12,109 bases of DNA, from NCBI GenBank assembly GCA_015661795.1, contig DQVJ01000228.1:1-12109 (forward strand). Direction: 5' to 3'. Position numbers and translations under genes: made by a program. Each line of letters opens with the position of its first letter. Position 1 is the first letter of the stretch. This DNA is from Sulfurovum sp. (lineage in GTDB: Bacteria; Campylobacterota; Campylobacteria; Campylobacterales; Sulfurovaceae). A model generated the notes under the pieces. The model did no database searches, had not been told where the DNA came from, and saw nothing but the letters and a program-made list of their open reading frames with translations. Below are positions 7,273 through 12,109 of the stretch, piece after piece.

Positions 7273-8247
7273 TTAAATAGGTAAAACTCTAATATTTTGG
7301 TCTAACTTTTCTTTTAAAATATTTTCAATGGCAAAAAGTGTACCAGTATCTGCGGATGAACAACCATTACATGCACCAAGATATCTAATGTAGATGTCAA
7401 AATTTTCACCATTTTCTTTGATGTCAAGGATTTCCATGTCACCACCATCTGATATAAGCATCTGACGAATATTTTCATCAATGACTTTTTCTGTTGCTTT
7501 TAACTTTTGAACCACTGTCATTTTTGCAAATTCAGCATTTGAACCAGCAGCAGTTCCTAAACTTGAACCAGCAATCATTTTTTCTTTTTCATGTGCATCT
7601 AATAAATCTACAAGATAAATATCTTTTTCTTCATGTCCACCAGGTTTAATACATGACTTACAGAATGCTCCAGCTTTGGTGTAGTCTGCAACCTGTTCAA
7701 CTGTTGTAAGGTCATTAAGACGAATGACTTCTTGAAGTGTTGAAAGACTGACTCGTGCACATTCACATACAATCACTTCTTCTTCAAAGCTTTCCATATC
7801 TACATTCATATATTGTGCAGCGGCTTTTTTAATGACATCATATGCCATGACAGAACAGTGCATTTTTTGAGGTGGTACAGAGGGTGTATCTGGTGTATCT
7901 CTCATAGCAAGTTCCACGTCAATATTTGTAATTTTGACGGCTTCTTGTACTGTTTTACCTTTACAAAGTTCAGCCATTGTGTCTGATGATGCAATGGCAG
8001 TACCACAACCAAAACTTTTAAATTTAGACTCTTTAATGATGTCAGTTTCTGGATCAACAGCCCAGTAAAGACGTACTGCATCTCCACATGATTCTGCTCC
8101 AAAATCAGCTACGATAAGTTTAGCACCCATCGCTTCAGCTTCTTCTTGTTTAATGTCACCCATGTTTTGCGGGTTATTCATCAGGTCTGTTACTTTATCG
8201 CTGTACTCATCCCAGATGGTACCGCCTACTAAACTATCTATACCCAT
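7273..8247 (-). CDS. nifU: Fe-S cluster assembly scaffold NifU (three-domain)
   Basis: The 324-aa product builds Fe-S clusters from sulfur supplied by NifS and passes them to apoproteins. It has three parts. The N-terminal IscU-like scaffold uses Cys54 (AESCGDAVRL, with Asp56), Cys81 (SFGCGTAIASSD) and Cys131 (KMHCSVMAYD). The central domain, like bacterioferritin-associated ferredoxin, has Cys161, Cys163, Cys196 and Cys199 for a [2Fe-2S] centre. The C-terminal Nfu domain (about 245-324) has the GACNGC pair at Cys293 and Cys296. In Helicobacter and Campylobacter this system is the general Fe-S machinery, not one dedicated to nitrogenase. No nitrogenase gene is seen here, so the same housekeeping role is likely. 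An AAGGA ribosome site (8255-8259, spacing 7) supports the ATG. It lies 24 bp after nifS, almost certainly in one operon. Confidence 0.97.
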   Translation of the reverse strand: MGIDSLVGGTIWDEYSDKVTDLMNNPQNMGDIKQEEAEAMGAKLIVADFGAESCGDAVRLYWAVDPETDIIKESKFKSFGCGTAIASSDTMAELCKGKTVQEAVKITNIDVELAMRDTPDTPSVPPQKMHCSVMAYDVIKKAAAQYMNVDMESFEEEVIVCECARVSLSTLQEVIRLNDLTTVEQVADYTKAGAFCKSCIKPGGHEEKDIYLVDLLDAHEKEKMIAGSSLGTAAGSNAEFAKMTVVQKLKATEKVIDENIRQMLISDGGDMEILDIKENGENFDIYIRYLGACNGCSSADTGTLFAIENILKEKLDQNIRVLPI

Positions 8248-8271
8248 AATTATTTCCTTTTACTTTATTTC

Positions 8272-9474
8272 TTAATGTGCTTCAGAAAGACCACAAACGT
8301 GACCATCTGGTGCGTATGCAAATGAACTAGAGATTTCTCTCAGTCTTGCAACTGCTCTTTTAACCACAGCCAATGTATGGTTTAACTCTTCTTGTGTTGT
8401 ATAGCGACTAAGTGAAAAACGTATAGCAGTATGTGCTAAGTCTTCTGCTGCTCCGATGGCTTCCATAACAGAGTTTGCTTCTAAGTCTTCACTTGCACAT
8501 GCTGAACCAGTACTTGCCCCGATGCCTTCACGGTTTAAGTCCCATAACATAGATTCACCTTCTATGCCTCTAAAAGAGATTAGGATAGTATTGGGTGTTC
8601 TTTTTTCTCTAGGTGTTACAACAAAAGTGTCAGGAATTTTAAGAAGCTCATCTTCAAAAGCATCTCTCATTTCTCTAACTTTAGACATTTCAAACTCTAA
8701 GGAATCAATGGCTTGTTCCATCGCAGTTCCCATCCCTACAATACCTGGGACATTCAATGTACCAGAACGGTAACCGGCCATTTGTGCACCACCATGTAAA
8801 AGTGGTATAAGTTCTTTACCTTTTTTGATGTAAAGTGCACCTACCCCTTTTGGTCCATGAAATTTATGTGCTGAAAATGTAAGATAGTCTACATTGAATG
8901 CTTGTACATCAACAGGTGTTTTTCCAATGGCCTGTACTGCATCTGTATGAAAAAGAACATTATGCTCTTTACAAATAGCACCTATTTCTTCTACAGGGAA
9001 AATAGCACCAGTTTCATTGTTTGCCCACATGACTGATACCAAAGCTGTTTTATCAGTGATAGCATCTCTTACACTGTGTGCTTCAATCAAACCTTCATGG
9101 TTGATAGGCAGATAGGTTACTTTGCAACCCATGCTCTCTATCCATTTTGCCGTAGAAATAACAGAAGGATGTTCTACTTCAGATATAATAATGTGGTTTT
9201 TTTCACCGGTTAAGATATATTGAAAATAAATACTTTTAAGTACCCAGTTGTTGCTCTCAGTAGCACAAGATGTAACGATAACTGAATCTTCATCTTTTGC
9301 ATGAATTCCAGCATATATTTTTTGCATACTTTGTTTAATACCAGGGTGTGTTTCACTTGCAAAATGATGAAGTGAGTTAGGGTTACCATATTTTTGAACA
9401 AAATATGGTTCCATTGCTGCAAACACATGCGGGTCTACCAAAGTAGTTGCATTGTTATCTAAATATACATTCAT
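8272..9474 (-). CDS. nifS: Cysteine desulfurase NifS
   Basis: This PLP enzyme of 400 aa takes sulfur from cysteine, holds it as a persulfide and hands it to NifU. Seen in order: the N-terminal substrate-binding stretch MNVYLDNNATT; ATESNNW (71-77); His102 in EVEHPSV, expected to stack on the cofactor; HTDAVQ (176-181) with the cofactor Asp178; the PLP lysine Lys204 in SAHKFHGPKG; and the catalytic Cys326 in STGSACASEDLE, the form with a short active-site loop (NifS/IscS group). AAAGGA (9480-9485) precedes the ATG closely. nifS comes first, with nifU 24 bp downstream. A palindrome immediately upstream suggests regulation. Confidence 0.97.
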   Translation of the reverse strand: MNVYLDNNATTLVDPHVFAAMEPYFVQKYGNPNSLHHFASETHPGIKQSMQKIYAGIHAKDEDSVIVTSCATESNNWVLKSIYFQYILTGEKNHIIISEVEHPSVISTAKWIESMGCKVTYLPINHEGLIEAHSVRDAITDKTALVSVMWANNETGAIFPVEEIGAICKEHNVLFHTDAVQAIGKTPVDVQAFNVDYLTFSAHKFHGPKGVGALYIKKGKELIPLLHGGAQMAGYRSGTLNVPGIVGMGTAMEQAIDSLEFEMSKVREMRDAFEDELLKIPDTFVVTPREKRTPNTILISFRGIEGESMLWDLNREGIGASTGSACASEDLEANSVMEAIGAAEDLAHTAIRFSLSRYTTQEELNHTLAVVKRAVARLREISSSFAYAPDGHVCGLSEAH

Positions 9475-9502
9475 ATATTTCCTTTGAAAATAATTTTCAT
9501 TT

Positions 9503-9529
9503 TAATTAAGACCTATTTAGTCTTAATTA
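9503..9529. promoter_or_regulatory. Palindromic operator candidate upstream of nifS
   Basis: The arms TAATTAAGAC (9503-9512) and GTCTTAATTA (9520-9529) are perfect over 10 bp with a 7-base centre, 28 bases before the nifS ATG. The GAC-N7-GTC core has the same spacing as type-1 IscR (Rrf2 family) sites, and one half (TTTAGTC) matches that consensus while the other and the flanks do not. An Rrf2-type Fe-S sensor acting here is inference. No regulator gene is in the window. Confidence 0.5.
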
Positions 9530-9538
9530 GTTTTCTGC

Positions 9539-9596
9539 ATATTACGCTCTTATTCTTAAAATAACATAAATTACCTAATGAATGATGTGGATTATA
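9539..9596 (-). promoter_or_regulatory. Candidate nifS promoter elements
   Basis: Two -10-like hexamers point towards nifS. TAATAT (9539-9544, 4 of 6 matches) would start transcription at the edge of the palindrome. A perfect TATAAT (9591-9596) would give a leader of about 110 bases with the palindrome inside it. No convincing -35 is seen for either, and the sequence does not decide between them. Confidence 0.3.
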
Positions 9597-9641
9597 CTCC
9601 TCTTTGGATTAGTAGTACATGATATGTGGCATATGTGTATA

Positions 9642-9681
9642 TGATATAATAGTTGTATAAAAGAATGATATTTTTATCATT
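9642..9681 (+). promoter_or_regulatory. Promoter and leader palindrome of the small L,D-transpeptidase gene
   Basis: An extended -10, TGA followed by TATAAT (9642-9650), predicts a start near 9657. Just downstream is the palindrome AATGATA (9664-9670), TTTT, TATCATT (9675-9681). It could be a small hairpin or an operator. Its TGATA/TATCA halves resemble Fur half-sites but the spacing is off by one. The weak AGTAGG (9682-9687) is the likely ribosome site. Confidence 0.45.
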
Positions 9682-9694
9682 AGTAGGCTATTAA

Positions 9695-10273
9695 ATGAAA
9701 TATATTTTAATTATTTTTCTTTGTTTTACTGTGCTTTTTGCGCAGCCTCGAGAGCTTATACCACTCTCTAAAACTGAATTTATTTATGTGAATAAAAAAG
9801 CAGAAGCATATAAATTTGATTTGAAAGGGAAAGAATTTATACTCGTCTCGGTAAGAGAAGCAAATAGTGACGGCAGATTTTATGCGGTAGACCGTGACGG
9901 TACGGTATGGTTAAGTGGAGGTATCTCTTCAGGAGAAGAGGTGGAGTTCACTCCATCAGGAAAATGGAAGATACTTTGGAAAAAACGTCACTATGCATCT
10001 AAAAAATACCCAGAAGCAGATGGTAGTAACAATATGGACTACAGTCTTTTTTTTACCAAATGGGGACATGCGATACATAAAGGAAATATAAACTATACGT
10101 CTCATGGGTGCATTCGCGTAGACCATAATAATATACAAATTCTTTTTAAATGGGCAAGAGTAGGTATGCCTGTACTTATAACACGACATCGATATATGCA
10201 ATATGCAAGACCTGATTTAAGGCGTATTTATACTAATGTAAAAAAATTTACCCGTAAAAAAGGTCATCAGTAA
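9695..10273 (+). CDS. Exported YkuD-family L,D-transpeptidase, small form
   Basis: The 192-aa product begins with a signal peptide (MKYILIIFLCFTVLFA, cleavage likely after Ala16), so it acts outside the inner membrane. The YkuD catalytic domain follows: TPSGKW (86-91), then HAIHKG (125-130, His128 the probable conserved His) and TSHGCIRVDH (135-144) with catalytic Cys139. Such enzymes crosslink peptidoglycan stems, trim them or attach partners to them. It has no peptidoglycan-binding module and is much shorter than the YcbB-type protein at the window start. It is also shorter than the helical-shape carboxypeptidase Csd6 of Helicobacter, so no specific role can be given. The C-terminal tail (about 165-192) is strongly basic. 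It stands alone, divergent from nifS and convergent with folE, with only 9 bp between the stops. Confidence 0.88.
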   Translation: MKYILIIFLCFTVLFAQPRELIPLSKTEFIYVNKKAEAYKFDLKGKEFILVSVREANSDGRFYAVDRDGTVWLSGGISSGEEVEFTPSGKWKILWKKRHYASKKYPEADGSNNMDYSLFFTKWGHAIHKGNINYTSHGCIRVDHNNIQILFKWARVGMPVLITRHRYMQYARPDLRRIYTNVKKFTRKKGHQ

Positions 10274-10282
10274 TCAGAAGTA

Positions 10283-10861
10283 TTAAAAATTTGATGGTGT
10301 AGGTGTATTGATAAGGTTATAAAATTCAGATCTTGTACGTTCATCACGTTTAAATAACCCACGTAGTGCCGAGCTTACTGTAGTAGAATTTATCTTTTGT
10401 ACACCTCTCATCTCCATACACATATGGCGTGCATGTACAACGACTGCTACTCCTTTGGGTTTAATCGTTCCTAAAATGGCATCTGCTATTTGTTCTGTCA
10501 TTTGTTCTTGTATTTGCAGACGTCGCGCGTAGACATTGACGATACGAGGTATCTTAGAGAGTCCAACCACTTTTCCATCGGGTATATAGGCGACATGAGC
10601 ACGTCCTATAATGGGTAGCATATGGTGTTCACACATAGAGTAGAATTCAATATCTCGCACAAGTACCATTTCATTGTTTGATGTTGTGAAGAGTGCTTGG
10701 TTGAGTATCTCCTCTGGGTCTTGCTCATAGCCTTCAGTGAGAAATTTTAATGCTTTTGCAACACGGCTTGGCGTTTTAAGTAAGCCTTCACGGGTAGGGT
10801 CTTCACCTAGTAGCTCAAGTACTTTGGTAATGGCTTGTTCAAATTCTTCATCTTTTGTCAT
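10283..10861 (-). CDS. folE: GTP cyclohydrolase I (type FolE)
   Basis: FolE converts GTP to 7,8-dihydroneopterin triphosphate, the first step of folate synthesis and, in many bacteria, also the entry to queuosine. The start chosen is the ATG at 10861 (MTKDEEFEQA), 192 aa, because GGA at 10869-10871 stands 7 bases before it. A TTG four codons upstream (10873) lacks such a site. Zinc ligands Cys77 and His80 (in SMCEHHMLPI) and Cys148 (in HARHMCMEMRG) are present, as are GLSKIPRIVNVYARRLQ and the C-terminal RGLFKRDERTRSEF. The length is close to the bacterial norm (about 190-220). It follows mutY by 14 bp and is probably co-transcribed with it. Confidence 0.95.
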   Translation of the reverse strand: MTKDEEFEQAITKVLELLGEDPTREGLLKTPSRVAKALKFLTEGYEQDPEEILNQALFTTSNNEMVLVRDIEFYSMCEHHMLPIIGRAHVAYIPDGKVVGLSKIPRIVNVYARRLQIQEQMTEQIADAILGTIKPKGVAVVVHARHMCMEMRGVQKINSTTVSSALRGLFKRDERTRSEFYNLINTPTPSNF

Positions 10862-10875
10862 TATACTGTCCAATG

Positions 10876-11859
10876 TTAATATGCTTGTATTGTATCCAAA
10901 TACAGTTTTAGAATCTTATCATCTACTTTGGAGATAGCAAGTTTACGTATTTCTTTAGATGTAAAATAGTTATTCTGTTCAGCATCTATCTCATCATAGA
11001 CATACACTTTGCATATGAGTTTGAAGTGCGTATAGGCATGTGTAACATCCCCTATATATTCAGAGGCACATAAAGGCACTTCTGTATGTGCAAATCCCCA
11101 TAATCCATGTAAAAACTTACCTTTACGCTGAGTGAGTGAAAGTTTATTATTATAAACATAAAGTATAATATTTTGTTCACGTGTAGGCACGATACGTTTT
11201 TTCTTTGCAGGGTAGAGGGTAGGGTCATTTTGTCCTTGACAAATATCGCTTAGAGGACAGGCTTCACAGTCTGGATTTTTCGGTATGCAGAGTGTGGCCC
11301 CTATATCCATCATCGCTTGGTTATAATCAAAAGGGTTTTCTTTGTCCACTAATTCATACGCAATTTTCCAAAGTTCTTTGTCTGTGGGTGTCTCAAGTTT
11401 GTTGAGACGACAAAGTATACGCTTGACATTGGCTTCCATGATAGGAACTGATTTTTTGTATGCAAAGGTAGCTACCGCATGAGCAGTGTTTTTGCCAATA
11501 CCCGGGAGTTTTATAAGTTCTTCTAATTTAGATGGCAAGGTAGGGGCAACGCCTCGTGTTTGCCCTTGCTGAGTCAATAACTCTGCCGTCTTATGCAAAT
11601 TCTTGGCCCGATTATAATACCCAAGCCCTTCCCACATCTTGAGCACATCATCGAGAGGAGATTCACCTAAGGCTTTGAGGGTAGGAAACTTTTTTAGAAA
11701 TGGAAAGTAGTAACGTTCCAGTACGGTTTTGACTTGGGTCTGCTGGAGCATCACTTCAGAGAGGTAAATGTGGTAGGGATTCGTTGTAGTACGCCATGGA
11801 AGTTCAAGTCTTCCATAGGCCTTGTACCATATTTGGATGTTTTTATGGGTTTTTTTCAT
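10876..11859 (-). CDS. mutY: A/G-specific adenine DNA glycosylase MutY
   Basis: MutY removes adenine mispaired with 8-oxoguanine. The 327-aa product has the helix-hairpin-helix glycosylase domain: LSEVMLQQTQV with Glu35 (equivalent to E. coli Glu37) and the hairpin LPGIGKNTA (118-126). At the second catalytic position the sequence reads MEANVKR, with Glu142 (codon GAA, 11434-11436) where E. coli has Asp138. The [4Fe-4S] loop is intact, Cys191-x6-Cys198-x2-Cys201-x5-Cys207. The C-terminal NUDIX-like domain (about 225-327) keeps KFLHGLWGF and AYTHFKL, the latter in the place of the 8-oxoG-sensing FSH loop. No ribosome site precedes the ATG; instead a TATAAT ends 7 bases upstream, so the mRNA may be leaderless. 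folE follows by 14 bp. Confidence 0.94.
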   Translation of the reverse strand: MKKTHKNIQIWYKAYGRLELPWRTTTNPYHIYLSEVMLQQTQVKTVLERYYFPFLKKFPTLKALGESPLDDVLKMWEGLGYYNRAKNLHKTAELLTQQGQTRGVAPTLPSKLEELIKLPGIGKNTAHAVATFAYKKSVPIMEANVKRILCRLNKLETPTDKELWKIAYELVDKENPFDYNQAMMDIGATLCIPKNPDCEACPLSDICQGQNDPTLYPAKKKRIVPTREQNIILYVYNNKLSLTQRKGKFLHGLWGFAHTEVPLCASEYIGDVTHAYTHFKLICKVYVYDEIDAEQNNYFTSKEIRKLAISKVDDKILKLYLDTIQAY

Positions 11860-11866
11860 ATGGACA

Positions 11867-11872
11867 ATTATA
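11867..11872 (-). promoter_or_regulatory. mutY promoter -10, placed for a leaderless transcript
   Basis: On the minus strand TATAAT (11872 to 11867) is followed by the seven bases TGTCCAT and then the mutY ATG. Transcription would start at or within a base or two of the A of the start codon. No purine-rich ribosome site exists in between. Confidence 0.5.
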
Positions 11873-11914
11873 TCTATATTTATACTTAATATTCGTTTTT
11901 TATTAAATTTTAGA

Positions 11915-11920
11915 TAGAAT
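11915..11920 (+). promoter_or_regulatory. Candidate tig promoter -10
   Basis: TAGAAT follows a T-rich stretch (11896-11910), as seen in Campylobacterota housekeeping promoters. It would start near 11927 and leave a leader of about 28 bases with room for the ribosome site. A perfect TATAAT at 11931-11936 is also present, but would start almost on the ribosome site. Confidence 0.4.
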
Positions 11921-11954
11921 CACGCAATTATATAATATAACGTAAAGGAACGTA

Positions 11955-12109
11955 GTGAAAGTGACTGTAAAGAAAATAGATGATGCAAATGTACTTGTAA
12001 GTGGTACCCTTGACAGCAAAGTGATTGAAGAAAATGTTGATAAGCTGGCAAAACAAGCTGGTAAAGAGATGAAAGTAGACGGATTTAGAAAAGGTAAAGT
12101 ACCTGCGCA
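11955..12109 (+). CDS. tig: Trigger factor, N-terminal part (3' end outside window)
   Basis: Trigger factor is the ribosome-bound chaperone and peptidyl-prolyl isomerase that meets nascent chains. Only the first 51 codons are visible. The ribosome-docking signature GFRKGKVP falls at residues 43-50, the same numbering as in E. coli, which both identifies the gene and supports the start. The start codon is GTG at 11955 (MKVTVKKIDD), with AAAGGA at 11944-11949, 5 bases upstream. The gene diverges from mutY. In many relatives tig is followed by clpP and def, which cannot be checked here. Confidence 0.93.
   Translation, partial: MKVTVKKIDDANVLVSGTLDSKVIEENVDKLAKQAGKEMKVDGFRKGKVPA

Noticed and set aside
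8456..8773. 105-codon frame opposite nifS
   Set aside because: It is a shadow of the conserved nifS coding sequence with no family resemblance.
7273..9474. nifS-nifU as part of a nitrogen-fixation cluster
   Set aside because: No other nif gene is present, and in Campylobacterota this pair is the general Fe-S assembly system.
10862..10873. TTG start giving four more residues on FolE
   Set aside because: No ribosome site lies before it, while a GGA stands 7 bases before the ATG at 10861, whose reading begins with normal family sequence.
1..12109. A new defence, mobile or otherwise undescribed gene system
   Set aside because: Every sizeable gene has a recognised housekeeping family, and no transposase, phage gene, att-like repeat or CRISPR array was seen.

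Overview
This window spans the replication-origin neighbourhood of a bacterial chromosome, read from the dnaA side. The proteins point to Campylobacterota (Epsilonproteobacteria), most likely a free-living or sulfur-oxidising type related to Sulfurovum or Sulfurimonas. The three-part NifU is the strongest marker: it follows the Helicobacter/Campylobacter pattern closely. DnaA (442 aa) and DnaN (355 aa) have Campylobacterota lengths, the DNA is AT-rich, and the DnaA boxes are of the TTATTCACA type. Genus level is inference.

Layout, left to right. (1) The 3' end of a YcbB-type L,D-transpeptidase gene (+), which meets ruvC (-) tail to tail with an 8-bp overlap. (2) ruvC and dnaA diverge from a 146-bp gap carrying DnaA boxes, a perfect inverted repeat and the dnaA promoter. 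This is the first half of a bipartite origin (oriC1-like). (3) dnaA, then a 188-bp AT-rich gap (oriC2-like). That gap holds more DnaA boxes and a run of CTA triplets directly after one box, which looks like a DnaA-trio unwinding element. (4) dnaN, pyrG and recJ run on tightly, with a 16-bp gap and then an 8-bp overlap. gyrB, which follows dnaN in many relatives, is absent here. (5) Convergent to recJ is the nifS-nifU pair (-), for Fe-S cluster assembly, with a 10-bp-arm palindrome just upstream of nifS. (6) A small exported YkuD-family L,D-transpeptidase gene (+) converges on a folE-mutY pair (-). (7) mutY diverges from tig, whose first 51 codons are inside the window.

How they work together: dnaA, dnaN and the two origin-like gaps form the replication initiation module. 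recJ, ruvC and mutY are recombination and repair genes, with pyrG and folE supplying nucleotides and cofactors. The Fe-S pair nifS/nifU serves Fe-S enzymes generally, including MutY, which keeps its four cluster cysteines. No phage, insertion sequence, CRISPR array, tRNA or rRNA was seen, and no intergenic gap exceeds 300 bases. No new gene system is evident. The points worth a second look are the origin architecture, the nifS palindrome, an apparently leaderless mutY, and an Asp-to-Glu change at the MutY catalytic position.
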